Assembly: GCF_021271205.1 (NCBI RefSeq)
Contig: NZ_JAIWKS010000003.1
Span: forward strand, 62,001-126,000
Length of the DNA: 64,000 bases
Source: Pseudomonas uvaldensis
GTDB taxonomy: Bacteria > Pseudomonadota > Gammaproteobacteria > Pseudomonadales > Pseudomonadaceae
Direction of reading: 5' to 3'
The notes beneath the pieces were generated by a model, which saw only the letters and a list, made by a program, of their open reading frames with translations, ran no database searches and was not told the origin of the DNA. The position numbers and the translations under genes were made by a program. Below are positions 46,517 to 55,387 of this stretch, one piece after another (within the stretch, counting starts at the first letter, position 1; every line of letters starts with the position of its first letter).

Positions 46517-46786
46517 ATGGCACTCAGCGTTGAAGAAAAAGCTCAGATCGTGACCGACTACCAGCAAGCTGTTGGTGACACTGGTTCGCCAGAAGTGCAA
46601 GTTGCACTGCTGACCGCCAACATCAACAAACTGCAAGGTCACTTCAAGGCCAACGGTAAGGATCACCACTCCCGTCGTGGTCTGATCCGCATGGTAAACC
46701 AGCGTCGCAAGCTGCTGGACTACCTCAAGGGCAAGGACGTTAATCGTTACAGCACCTTGATCGGCCGCCTGGGCCTGCGTCGCTAA
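46517..46786 (+). CDS. rpsO: 30S ribosomal protein S15
   Basis: S15 binds 16S rRNA early in 30S assembly. The 89 aa protein has the invariant [44 protein letters not shown] blocks and ends [19 protein letters not shown] precedes the ATG. Confidence 0.99.
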   Translation: MALSVEEKAQIVTDYQQAVGDTGSPEVQVALLTANINKLQGHFKANGKDHHSRRGLIRMVNQRRKLLDYLKGKDVNRYSTLIGRLGLRR

Positions 46787-46961
46787 TCAGCGATTGCGCT
46801 ATGAGGTTGGTGGTCTGCCAGTTGCCCGCGTTCGCGTCGGTGGCCGGCAGGCTCCCAGCCTCAAGTTTTATCTGGACAGTCGTTGGGCCGATTCCCCGCA
46901 CTGCCCAAGAATTTCGCAAGAAGACAAGTTTCCCCAAGAGCCACAAAGAAGGTAGGACACC

Positions 46962-49067
46962 GTGAACCCGGTAATCAAGAAATTCCAGTTCGGTCAGTCG
47001 ACCGTCACCCTCGAGACTGGCCGTATCGCCCGTCAGGCCTCCGGCGCAGTGCTGGTCACCGTTGACGATGACGTCAGCGTGTTGGTGACCGTCGTCGGTG
47101 CCAAGCAGGCTGATCCAGGCAAGGGCTTTTTCCCTCTGTCTGTCCACTACCAGGAAAAGACTTACGCTGCCGGTAAGATCCCTGGCGGTTTCTTCAAGCG
47201 CGAAGGTCGTCCTTCCGAGAAGGAAACCCTGACTTCCCGACTGATCGACCGTCCGATCCGTCCGCTGTTCCCTGAAGGCTTCATGAACGAAGTGCAGGTT
47301 GTCTGCACCGTCGTTTCCACCAGCAAGAAGACCGATCCGGACATCGCTGCGATGATCGGTACCTCGGCTGCGCTGGCCATCTCCGGCATCCCTTTCGACG
47401 GTCCTATCGGCGCTGCCCGCGTTGCGTTCCACGAAAGCACCGGCTACCTGCTGAACCCGACCTACGAGCAACTGAAGGCGTCGAGCCTGGACATGGTCGT
47501 GGCCGGTACTTCCGAAGCCGTGCTGATGGTTGAGTCCGAAGCCAAGGAACTGACCGAAGACCAGATGCTGGGCGCCGTACTGTTCGCCCACGACGAGTTC
47601 CAGGTCGTGATCAACGCCGTCAAGGAGCTGGCCGCCGAAGCCGCCAAGCCAACCTGGACCTGGGCTCCCCAGCCAGAAGCCACCGAACTGCTGGGCGCGA
47701 TCCGTGCCGAGTTCGGCGAAGCGATCTCCCAGGCCTACACCATCACCATCAAGGCCGACCGTTACGCGCGTCTGGGCGAGCTGCGTGACCAGGTGGTTGC
47801 CAAGTTCTCCGGCGAAGAAGGCCAGCCTTCGGCCAGCGACGTCAAAGCCGCTTTCGGCGAGATCGAATACCGCACCGTTCGTGAAAACATCGTCAACGGC
47901 AAGCCACGTATCGACGGTCGCGATACCCGCACTGTACGTCCGCTGAACATCGAAGTCGGCGTTCTGCCGAAGACCCACGGTTCGGCGCTGTTCACCCGTG
48001 GCGAAACCCAGGCTCTGGTCGTTGCAACGCTGGGCACCGCCCGTGACGCGCAACTGCTGGACACCCTGGAAGGCGAGAAGAAAGACCCGTTCATGCTGCA
48101 CTACAACTTCCCTCCGTTCTCGGTGGGCGAGTGTGGCCGCATGGGTGGTGCCGGTCGCCGCGAAATCGGTCACGGCCGCCTGGCCCGTCGTTCGGTCCAG
48201 GCCATGCTGCCGGAAACCGATTCGTTCCCGTACACCATCCGCGTGGTTTCGGAAATCACCGAGTCCAACGGTTCGAGCTCCATGGCTTCGGTCTGCGGCG
48301 CTTCCCTGGCGCTGATGGATGCGGGCGTGCCGATGAAGGCACCGGTTGCCGGTATCGCCATGGGCCTGGTGAAGGAAGGTGAGAAGTTCGCCGTCCTGAC
48401 CGACATCCTGGGCGACGAAGACCACCTGGGCGACATGGACTTCAAAGTGGCCGGTACCGCCAAGGGCGTGACCGCACTGCAGATGGACATCAAGATCAAG
48501 GGCATCACCGAAGAGATCATGGAAATCGCCCTGGGCCAGGCCCTGGAAGCGCGCCTGAATATCCTCGGCCAAATGAACCAGGTCATCGGTCAGTCCCGTA
48601 CCGAGCTGTCGGAAAACGCTCCGACCATGATCTCGATGAAGATCGACACCGACAAGATCCGTGATGTCATCGGTAAGGGCGGCGCGACCATCCGTGCGAT
48701 CTGTGAAGAAACCAAGGCTTCGATCGACATCGAAGACGACGGCTCGATCAAGATCTTCGGCGAAACCAAGGAAGCGGCAGAGGCAGCACGCCAGCGCGTC
48801 CTGGGTATTACCGCCGAGGCCGAGATCGGCAAGATCTACGTCGGCAAGGTCGAGCGTATCGTTGACTTCGGCGCCTTCGTCAACATCCTGCCTGGCAAGG
48901 ACGGTCTGGTTCACATCTCCATGCTGAGCGACGCTCGTGTGGAAAAAGTGACCGACATCCTGAAGGAAGGCCAGGAAGTGGAAGTGCTGGTACTGGACGT
49001 GGACAACCGCGGCCGTATCAAGCTGTCCATCAAGGACGTCGCAGCAGCCAAGGCATCGGGCGTTTAA
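46962..49067 (+). CDS. pnp: Polyribonucleotide nucleotidyltransferase (PNPase)
   Basis: PNPase degrades RNA phosphorolytically from the 3' end and is part of the degradosome. The 701 aa protein has two RNase PH cores (about residues 5-225 and 310-540, the second with [19 protein letters not shown]), then a KH domain ([20 protein letters not shown] near 565) and an S1 domain ([20 protein letters not shown] near 630). The start is GTG 46962 ([12 protein letters not shown]). The 175-base gap after rpsO is where PNPase and RNase III autoregulation acts in enterobacteria. Confidence 0.98.
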   Translation: MNPVIKKFQFGQSTVTLETGRIARQASGAVLVTVDDDVSVLVTVVGAKQADPGKGFFPLSVHYQEKTYAAGKIPGGFFKREGRPSEKETLTSRLIDRPIRPLFPEGFMNEVQVVCTVVSTSKKTDPDIAAMIGTSAALAISGIPFDGPIGAARVAFHESTGYLLNPTYEQLKASSLDMVVAGTSEAVLMVESEAKELTEDQMLGAVLFAHDEFQVVINAVKELAAEAAKPTWTWAPQPEATELLGAIRAEFGEAISQAYTITIKADRYARLGELRDQVVAKFSGEEGQPSASDVKAAFGEIEYRTVRENIVNGKPRIDGRDTRTVRPLNIEVGVLPKTHGSALFTRGETQALVVATLGTARDAQLLDTLEGEKKDPFMLHYNFPPFSVGECGRMGGAGRREIGHGRLARRSVQAMLPETDSFPYTIRVVSEITESNGSSSMASVCGASLALMDAGVPMKAPVAGIAMGLVKEGEKFAVLTDILGDEDHLGDMDFKVAGTAKGVTALQMDIKIKGITEEIMEIALGQALEARLNILGQMNQVIGQSRTELSENAPTMISMKIDTDKIRDVIGKGGATIRAICEETKASIDIEDDGSIKIFGETKEAAEAARQRVLGITAEAEIGKIYVGKVERIVDFGAFVNILPGKDGLVHISMLSDARVEKVTDILKEGQEVEVLVLDVDNRGRIKLSIKDVAAAKASGV

Positions 49068-49091
49068 TCAGCCCTTTGCCTGACCGCTGAA

Positions 49092-49128
49092 CAGCAAAAC
49101 GCCCCGACTGGTTCGGGGCGTTTTGCTG
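49092..49128 (+). terminator. Terminator after pnp
   Basis: CAGCAAAACGCCCCGA and TCGGGGCGTTTTGCTG form a 16-bp stem with a 5-base loop. The T tract lies inside the upper descending arm. Confidence 0.88.
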
Positions 49129-49192
49129 TGTGGCGAAAATCCTTGCGCCGCCGGTTGCCTGGCCACAGGTGACGATGCTAGGTTTAGCCACC

Positions 49193-49268
49193 GCCCGTGT
49201 AGCTCAGTCGGTAGAGCAGCGCACTCGTAACGCGAAGGTCGCAGGTTCGATTCCTGTCTCGGGCACCA
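49193..49268 (+). tRNA. tRNA-Thr (CGT)
   Basis: A 76-base tRNA with encoded CCA, D arm GCTC/GAGC, loop CTCGTAA giving anticodon CGT, and T arm GCAGG-TTCGATT-CCTGT. Two positions do not pair normally: U6-U67 in the acceptor and A31-C39 in the anticodon stem. A candidate promoter (TTGCCT 49155-49160, TAGGTT 49179-49184, 18-base spacer) precedes it. A decayed hicAB locus lies immediately downstream. Confidence 0.92.
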
Positions 49269-49281
49269 ACGCTTCCTTCGT

Positions 49282-49623
49282 CTACGCGTGGTGCTGTAGA
49301 TATTCGTTCAGCGCCTGGCGCGTCAGGTCGTTCAGCGATACGTTTTGACGGGTCGCAGCCAGAGCTGCTGCTAGGTGCAGGTCATGACCGATGCGCACAT
49401 TGAACGAGCCTTTACATGGGAGTTCTGGCTTCTGTCCCAGTCGTTGGCAGGTTTGCAGATAATCGTCCACCGCTTCGCGGAAGGCCGTTTCAAGTTCGGC
49501 CACGGTTTGTCCCTCATAGCTCACCAGCGCCCGTATGAACAATAGCTTCCCGAACAGACATTTGTCCTCGGTGCTTGCTTCAATTGAGCCGACATAGCCT
49601 TTGTACTGTAGCTGAGCGCTCAT
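49282..49623 (-). CDS. hicB: HicB-family antitoxin
   Basis: The 113 aa protein has the HicB RNase H-like N-domain (QYKGYVGSIEASTEDKCLFGKLLF, TVAELETAFREAVDDYLQTC) and a C-terminal ribbon-helix-helix DNA-binding part (GSFNVRIGHDLHLAAALAAT, LNDLTRQALNEYL). HicB neutralises the HicA mRNA-cutting toxin and represses the operon. The start overlaps the end of the hicA remnant (ATGA). Because the partner toxin is truncated, this looks like an orphan antitoxin, possibly now free to act only as a regulator. Confidence 0.85.
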   Translation of the reverse strand: MSAQLQYKGYVGSIEASTEDKCLFGKLLFIRALVSYEGQTVAELETAFREAVDDYLQTCQRLGQKPELPCKGSFNVRIGHDLHLAAALAATRQNVSLNDLTRQALNEYLQHHA

Positions 49624-49763
49624 GGAATCAAACCTCCCGTTTTTAGCTGCTCAATAATCTGACGCCTTATATACGTCTTGAGCTCGTTACCCGGATGGGG
49701 TCTGTGCAGACTGATCATCGCGCTTGGATTCCCGTTATCGAATTTGACCCTGCTGCTGACTGG
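49620..49763 (-). pseudogene. Truncated hicA toxin remnant
   Basis: Upstream of hicB and overlapping its start, the frame from 49763 to the TGA at 49622-49620 reads a HicA-like C-terminal half: SSRVKFDN, then MISLHRPHPGNELKTYIRRQ and IIEQLKTGGLIP. The part before it, with the start codon and the N-terminal helix, is missing; a TGA lies just upstream in frame. The only internal ATG (49718-49716) would give 32 residues. The histidine in the LHRPHPGN strand is kept, but the domain is incomplete, so toxicity is unlikely. Confidence 0.7.
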
Positions 49764-50074
49764 TCAATGGGCATGCATGGCCACTGAAGCCGGAGTGTTG
49801 GGCAGCGAAATTTATAAGGGCTAGGCATCATGAATGGGTAACAAGAAACTGTAACCGGACGCGTCCCTTCTAACCTTTCTCTTCGACTCCGGTTGTTGCA
49901 CTGGCTTGCGTCTCTGCTAGGATTCCTTGCCTCAACGAAACATTGCTCTGTTTTCAGATGATCCTCCGAATGGTTCTGAAGGCCAGGTAAACCGGGCAAG
50001 TCACGGTGTCCTGTGTCAGAGAGATCCTTGAATGATCCAGATCCATCCCCATTCCTCCGATCAGCGAGAACGAC
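49764..50074 (+). other. 311-base gap with a candidate promoter
   Basis: No gene is visible. TTGCAC (49896-49901) and TAGGAT (49918-49923) with a 16-base spacer could drive the small gene at 50075. The left part adjoins the break in hicA and may be foreign or scrambled sequence. Confidence 0.4.
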
Positions 50075-50380
50075 ATGACGGCTAAAGAACTGACGCAAGA
50101 AGCCAGACACGAAGAAGCCCTGCGCAAGTACGCCCTGGACACGCCTCAGTTACTGGAAGAAATCAAGGACCTGAGCGCCGAGGACCAGAAAGACCAGATC
50201 CAGTGGGCGTTCGAAGACGAGGCCGAGGCCCAGGGGTTGCAGCCTTGGGAGCTGACGCTCAAGTACACCAGCACGCCTGAAGAGTTCGAGGCGCAGCGCC
50301 TGGCCTTGCACAAGGAGGCGGCCGAGGTGCTGGGTGTGGAGTGGGAAGAGTACTGCGAGATGAATAATCTGGAGGTCTGA
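50075..50380 (+). CDS. Small acidic cytoplasmic protein, DUF6388-like
   Basis: The 101 aa protein has no signal peptide or membrane segment, is strongly acidic and predicted helical (ARHEEALRKY; LLEEIKDLSAEDQKDQIQWAFEDEAE; EEFEAQRLALHKEAAEVLG). I believe it matches DUF6388, a family found in pseudomonads with no known function, but I could not check this. It converges on nadC and shares a terminator with it. Confidence 0.7.
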   Translation: MTAKELTQEARHEEALRKYALDTPQLLEEIKDLSAEDQKDQIQWAFEDEAEAQGLQPWELTLKYTSTPEEFEAQRLALHKEAAEVLGVEWEEYCEMNNLEV

Positions 50381-50381
50381 G

Positions 50382-50415
50382 AAAAACGCCAGCCTCTTCG
50401 GGGCTGGCGTTTTTT
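50382..50415. terminator. Bidirectional terminator between the 101-aa gene and nadC
   Basis: AAAACGCCAGCC and GGCTGGCGTTTT make a 12-bp stem flanked by A and T runs between converging genes. Confidence 0.9.
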
Positions 50416-50419
50416 CGTA

Positions 50420-51268
50420 TCAAAGGCTCAGTCGCATCGATAGATCCACCGCCTTCACATCCTTGGTCATCGCCCCGATCGAAATGTAATCCACGCCAGT
50501 TTCGGCAATCGGGCGCAAGGTGCTTTCGTTGATCCCGCCGCTGGCTTCCAGTTTGGCCTTGCCGCCGTTCAGGCGTACGGCTTCGCGCATGTCGTCCAGG
50601 CTCAGTTCGTCGAGCATGATGATGTCGGCATCGGCCGCCAGTGCTTCTTTCAGCTCTTCCAGGCTCTCCACTTCGACTTCCACCGGTTTGCCCGGCGCGA
50701 TCCTGTGGGCGGCGGCAATGGCCTGGGCGATGCCGCCACAGGCTGCGATGTGGTTTTCCTTGATCAGGAAGGCGTCGTAGAGGCCGATGCGGTGGTTATG
50801 GCAGCCACCGCAGGTCACGGCGTACTTCTGGGCCAGGCGCAACCCAGGCAGGGTCTTGCGGGTGTCCAGAAGCTTGACTTGGGTATCGGCGACGAAATCG
50901 GCCAGGTAGCGAGCACGGGTGGCGACGCCCGAGAGCATTTGCAGGAAGTTCAGCGCACTGCGTTCGCCGGTCAGCAATGAGCGGGCCGGGCCTTCGAGAT
51001 GGAATAGCGCTTGATCGGGGCTGACCCGGTCGCCGTCGCGCACTTGCCAATGTACCGCGACGCGTGGGTCCAGTTGCCGGAAGACTGCATCGACCCAGGC
51101 GGTGCCGCTGATGATCGCCGACTCGCGGGTAATGATGGTGGCCTTGGCCAGGCGTTCGGCGGGGATCAATTGCGCGGTGATATCGCCGCCGCCGATGTCT
51201 TCGAGTAACGCACGGCGCACATTGGCTTCGATTTCAGCGGTCAGGTCGGCGAGACGTAGGTTCGGCAT
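50420..51268 (-). CDS. nadC: Nicotinate-nucleotide pyrophosphorylase (carboxylating)
   Basis: NadC converts quinolinate and PRPP to nicotinate mononucleotide in NAD synthesis. The 282 aa protein has [14 protein letters not shown] near the start, [19 protein letters not shown] near residue 140, [20 protein letters not shown] near 160, [10 protein letters not shown], and ASGGINE near 245. ATG 51268 ([12 protein letters not shown]) is chosen over one six codons upstream. Confidence 0.97.
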   Translation of the reverse strand: MPNLRLADLTAEIEANVRRALLEDIGGGDITAQLIPAERLAKATIITRESAIISGTAWVDAVFRQLDPRVAVHWQVRDGDRVSPDQALFHLEGPARSLLTGERSALNFLQMLSGVATRARYLADFVADTQVKLLDTRKTLPGLRLAQKYAVTCGGCHNHRIGLYDAFLIKENHIAACGGIAQAIAAAHRIAPGKPVEVEVESLEELKEALAADADIIMLDELSLDDMREAVRLNGGKAKLEASGGINESTLRPIAETGVDYISIGAMTKDVKAVDLSMRLSL

Positions 51269-51559
51269 AGCGGGCTCCACAAACAAAGTGGCCCGATTAT
51301 AGGGCCAGCGCCCTGTCCCACAAGCATTGTTCCTTCCCGACGGCGGATGTGCCCGTCATGTCGTCCGAGCCGGTTGGCCTGCATTTGGTCGGCTCCACGC
51401 AACATTTTCCCGATTTCCCGGTCACTTATTGCGATGTATTTCGAGCTGGGTCACAGAGTCCTCTGGTGCGACGGGGTTCTTTTACCAGATAATCCGCCTT
51501 TCGATTGACGTCATGGCTTTGACGTTGCCAACCGAAGAACACCGTTTCAGGAGGCCAGG

Positions 51560-53770
51560 ATGCACAACGACGGGAATGTAGTGCCCTTGCACAAGGTTTC
51601 TACCGATCAGGCGAACCGTTCGCCGCTCGCCCGTTTGCCTGTCATTCTGCTTCAGGTTCGCGACAAGGCTGCCCAGCAGTTGCGCCTGGGTCTGCAGGAA
51701 CTGTTCGATAACGCCGACGACACCCTGTTCGAAATGGCCGACCGGGCGCGTAACGATGTCGAGCAGAACCTGTTCTTCGAAGCCATGCGGGACGTGCGGC
51801 TCAAACGCAAGAGCATCGAGCGCGAGTTCATTGATCAGTTTTTCGAAGCGTTCGTCAGGCTCGCCCAGTACGACGTGACCCAGGCAACGCTGGCTCCCGC
51901 TGTGGCCGGCCCTCAGATCCAGTCGAGCCACGACGACCTGGAGCGCCATCTGGCAGTGGAGGCCATGGTCACCCGCGTGCTTGGCCGCGATGGGGCGTCG
52001 CTCGATCAGCTGACGGCCCGGCTCAGCGCGTTGCTGGCTCGGCCGATGACCAACGCCCAGAATCCCTTGAGCCCGGCACTGTTGTGCGAAAATTTCCTGC
52101 AGGCCGGCCGCAACCTGGGAGTGGAGATCAAGGTCAAGCTGATCCTGCTCAAGCTGTTCGAGCGTTATGTGCTCAGCGAGTGCGACCGGTTCTATGCCGA
52201 GGCCAATCAATTGCTGGCTGCCACAGGCATCTTGCCGGACCTCAAGATTTCGCCGTCTCGACGTGCCTCGGATCGCATCGACGATACTCCCCAAGCCGTG
52301 CCAGAGAGAACGGCCAGGCCGAGCGCCGCCGACGTCGATGACAGCGTGCAGGAAGTATTCGCTGCGTTGCAGAAGCTGTTGATGCAGGTGCGCGGCAGCG
52401 TCGCGCCGACCCTGGAGCCCAGCGCGCCCGCCCAGCCGATTTCGACCCGTGACCTGCTGCGGCTGCTCTCTCATTTGCAGCAGTACGTGCCGGCGCCCAC
52501 CCAGCAGGACGAATTCGATCTGCGCAGCCAGCTTGAACAACTGCTGACCCGCGTCAGTGTCAAGAGCGGCAAATCGCGGGTCGTCGAAGGTGCCGATGAA
52601 GACGTGATCAACCTGATCGCGATGATGTTCGAATTCATCCTCGATGACCATAATCTGCCGGACTCCCTCAAGGCGCTGATCGGTCGCCTGCAAATCCCGA
52701 TGCTCAAGGTGGCGGTGCAGGACAAGAGTTTCTTCAGCCGAGGCAACCATCCGGCCCGGCGTCTGCTCAATGAAATCGCCGCCGCGGCCATGGGCTGGGG
52801 CGCCTGCGACGATCATCAGCGTGACAGCCTTTACTTGCGCATCGAACAGGTTGTGCAGCGTCTGTTGAATGATTTCGTCGATGATCCGGCGATTTTCTCC
52901 GAAGTGCTGGCGGATTTTCTGGCCTTCACCAGCGATGAGCGACGCCGCTGCGAGCTGCTCGAACAGCGCATCCGAGACGCGGAAGAAGGGCGGGCCAAGG
53001 CCGAACTGGCGCGTCAACGGGTCGAGGGCGCGTTGAACCAGGTGATGCTCGGCAAGACGCTGCCTCAGGCGGTGGTGGAGTTTGTGCAACAAGCCTGGAG
53101 CCAGGTGCTGTTGCTGACAGGTTTCAAGCACGGCGAGGATTCGCAGGAGTGGCGGGCCGACGTTCTGACCCTGGAACAGTTGATCTGGAGCGTTCAGAGT
53201 CACGATGAACCCGACGCAGGCCTGCGGCTGTTGGCCATGGTGCCGGAGTTGCTCAAGGCGTTGCGCGAAGGGTTGAGCCGTTCGGCTTTCGACCCGTTCG
53301 CTACCAGCGAATTTTTCAGTGAGCTGGAAGTCCTGCATGTGCAGGCCCTGCAGCGTATGGGCCAGGCGACGGAACAAGCCCGGTCGTCCGACTCGCCAGT
53401 CATGGTCGAGGTTTCGGAGAAAATTGTCCTGCGTCCCGCGCACAAGGCACCTGCCGACAACATGGCGGTGCGCTTGCCGGCCGATGACGTGGGCCTGCTT
53501 CAGGTCGACCAGTTGCGCCTGGGAAGCTGGGTCGAGTTCCAGGAAGATGAGGAAAACAGCTTGCGCTGCAAGCTGGCGGCGATTATCGAAAGCACCGGCA
53601 AATACGTGTTCGTCAACCGCACCGGTCTCAAGGTGCAGGAGCACAGCCGTACCAGCCTGGCGCTGGAGTTCCGCCGTGGCGCGGCGCGGGTATTGGACGA
53701 CACCTTGTTGTTCGACCGGGCCCTGGAGTCGGTGCTGGGTAATCTGCGGCAACTCAATCGCGGCAAGTGA
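51560..53770 (+). CDS. DUF1631-family protein, function unknown
   Basis: A 736 aa cytoplasmic protein without signal peptide or membrane segments. It matches the Pseudomonas DUF1631 family that lies between nadC and ampD. Residues 1-600 look all-helical with several leucine-rich blocks (LFDNADDTLFEMADRARNDVEQNLFFEAM; LIAMMFEFILDDHNLPDSLKALI; ADFLAFTSDERRRCELLEQRIRDAEEG with coiled-coil character). Residues about 654-715 (LGSWVEFQ, YVFVNRTGLKV, LALEFRRG) look like a beta barrel resembling a PilZ fold but without the c-di-GMP RxxxR and DxSxxG motifs. The function is unknown to me. Confidence 0.8.
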   Translation: MHNDGNVVPLHKVSTDQANRSPLARLPVILLQVRDKAAQQLRLGLQELFDNADDTLFEMADRARNDVEQNLFFEAMRDVRLKRKSIEREFIDQFFEAFVRLAQYDVTQATLAPAVAGPQIQSSHDDLERHLAVEAMVTRVLGRDGASLDQLTARLSALLARPMTNAQNPLSPALLCENFLQAGRNLGVEIKVKLILLKLFERYVLSECDRFYAEANQLLAATGILPDLKISPSRRASDRIDDTPQAVPERTARPSAADVDDSVQEVFAALQKLLMQVRGSVAPTLEPSAPAQPISTRDLLRLLSHLQQYVPAPTQQDEFDLRSQLEQLLTRVSVKSGKSRVVEGADEDVINLIAMMFEFILDDHNLPDSLKALIGRLQIPMLKVAVQDKSFFSRGNHPARRLLNEIAAAAMGWGACDDHQRDSLYLRIEQVVQRLLNDFVDDPAIFSEVLADFLAFTSDERRRCELLEQRIRDAEEGRAKAELARQRVEGALNQVMLGKTLPQAVVEFVQQAWSQVLLLTGFKHGEDSQEWRADVLTLEQLIWSVQSHDEPDAGLRLLAMVPELLKALREGLSRSAFDPFATSEFFSELEVLHVQALQRMGQATEQARSSDSPVMVEVSEKIVLRPAHKAPADNMAVRLPADDVGLLQVDQLRLGSWVEFQEDEENSLRCKLAAIIESTGKYVFVNRTGLKVQEHSRTSLALEFRRGAARVLDDTLLFDRALESVLGNLRQLNRGK

Positions 53771-53834
53771 TCGCATAGTCCGGACCGATCACGGCATACT
53801 GACGGTATTCATCGTCGTCATCGAAGGAACCTGT

Positions 53835-54407
53835 ATGCAGCTGGACCCCGTGAGCGGGTGGTGCGAAGGCGTGCGTCATTGCCCCTCGCCCAACTTCAAT
53901 GCGCGCCCCGAGGGCGAGATCTCCCTGCTGGTGATCCATAACATCAGCCTTCCACCGGCCCAGTTCGCCACGGGCAAGGTCCAGGAATTCTTCCAGAACC
54001 GTCTGGATGTCACGGAACACCCCTACTTTGAAGGTATCGCCGAGCTGCGCGTGTCCGCGCATTTCCTGATCGAGCGGGACGGCGTCGTCACCCAATTTGT
54101 CTCCTGCCTGGAGCGGGCATGGCACGCCGGGGTTTCGTGCTTCGAAGGCCGGGAGACCTGTAACGATTTTTCCATTGGCATCGAGTTGGAAGGTACCGAC
54201 GATCTGCCCTACACCGACGCGCAATATGCCGTCCTGGTAGACCTGACGCGGCAGTTGCAGTTCGCGTTCAGCTCGATCACCGTGGAGCGCATTTGCGGGC
54301 ACAGCGACATCGCTCCGGGGCGCAAGACCGATCCGGGTCCGGCATTCGACTGGACGCGCTATCGCGGGGCTCTGACAGGGGCGCTGACAGAAGGAAAAGG
54401 ACAATGA
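53835..54407 (+). CDS. ampD: 1,6-anhydro-N-acetylmuramyl-L-alanine amidase
   Basis: AmpD cleaves anhydro-muropeptides in the cytoplasm during peptidoglycan recycling; its loss derepresses AmpC beta-lactamase in Pseudomonas. The 190 aa protein has no signal peptide and keeps the zinc ligands His35 (LLVIHNISLPP), His156 and Asp166 (CGHSDIAPGRKTDPGP), plus the Lys164 neighbourhood. Its stop overlaps ampE (ATGA). Confidence 0.97.
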   Translation: MQLDPVSGWCEGVRHCPSPNFNARPEGEISLLVIHNISLPPAQFATGKVQEFFQNRLDVTEHPYFEGIAELRVSAHFLIERDGVVTQFVSCLERAWHAGVSCFEGRETCNDFSIGIELEGTDDLPYTDAQYAVLVDLTRQLQFAFSSITVERICGHSDIAPGRKTDPGPAFDWTRYRGALTGALTEGKGQ

Positions 54408-55240
54408 GTTTTCTGGTATTGCTGCTGGCCATCTGGATCGAGAAGTTCTCGGCCTTGCGCCAGCGTATCCAGCGCGACGGCGGGTGGCTGCGGGAGTTGA
54501 ACAGGCTCGAGGCAAGCCCGCGTTGGGTCAATCGGCCTTGGCTGGTGTTGAGCGTGATGGTCGTGCTCCCCGTCGCAGTGCTGGCGTTATTGTTGTGGGT
54601 GCTGGAACCGGTGGCCTATGGTCTGCTGGCCCTACCGGTACACTTGCTGGTGGTGATCTACAGTCTGGGGCGGGGGGATCTGCTGGCCGACCTGGGGCCG
54701 TTTCGCGATGCCTGGCGGCGTGAAGACCTGCAAGCAGCGACCCATGTGGCCAAGCGTGATCTGGCTATCGAGGCGGACACGGGCGAGCAACTGCTGGATC
54801 GCGTCCAGGGGCATCTGTTGTGGCAAGCCTACCAGAGCTTCTTCGCGGTGATTTTCTGGTACTTCCTGCTGGGTCCGGTGGCGGCCCTGAGCTATCGCCT
54901 GCTGGCGCTGGCCGCCGGACACAGCCAGAACCCCGGCGTAGCCGAGCGGGCGGCACAACTGCGCCATGCATTCGACTGGGTACCGGTGCGGCTGTTGGCG
55001 GCCAGTTTCGCCCTGGTGGGCAACTTTGTGGCGGTCAGCCGGATCATGCTGCATGAATTGCTGAACTGGAACATCAGTGCCGCCCAGCTGATCGATAAGG
55101 TGGGTCTCGCCGCAGGAGAGATTTCCCAACCCGTGGCCGGGCCGGACGGCATCAACAGCCTGGATCGACTCTGGGAGCTGCTGTTGCGTGCGGCAGTGCT
55201 TTGGTACGCCGGGTTCGCGTTGTGGACCGTGCTGGCCTGA
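54404..55240 (+). CDS. ampE: AmpE-family inner-membrane protein
   Basis: AmpE is an inner-membrane protein co-expressed with AmpD; its role in beta-lactamase regulation is not settled. The 278 aa protein has about four membrane segments (residues 1-15, about 48-85, 140-170, 255-275) and the family stretches LVLLLAIWIEKFS and LAVQ-like QAYQSFFAVIFWYFLLGPVAAL. The start ATG overlaps the ampD stop. Confidence 0.92.
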   Translation: MSFLVLLLAIWIEKFSALRQRIQRDGGWLRELNRLEASPRWVNRPWLVLSVMVVLPVAVLALLLWVLEPVAYGLLALPVHLLVVIYSLGRGDLLADLGPFRDAWRREDLQAATHVAKRDLAIEADTGEQLLDRVQGHLLWQAYQSFFAVIFWYFLLGPVAALSYRLLALAAGHSQNPGVAERAAQLRHAFDWVPVRLLAASFALVGNFVAVSRIMLHELLNWNISAAQLIDKVGLAAGEISQPVAGPDGINSLDRLWELLLRAAVLWYAGFALWTVLA

Positions 55241-55387
55241 ACGATGGCTCAGGTCGGCCTCGTTAACCTTAAGTTACAAATCTCCCCTTCGATTTAGGCT
55301 ATACAGGGACAGCGCCACGAGTAGTGGCTTTCTGCTGTCTCTGTGCGCGCGACCATAAGAATAAAAACACTACCGGGAGGCTTCCTT

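Noticed and set aside
49715..50110. 131-codon minus-strand frame upstream of hicB
   Set aside because: It is in a different frame from the hicA remnant, has no recognisable motif or ribosome site, and overlaps the promoter region of the 50075 gene.
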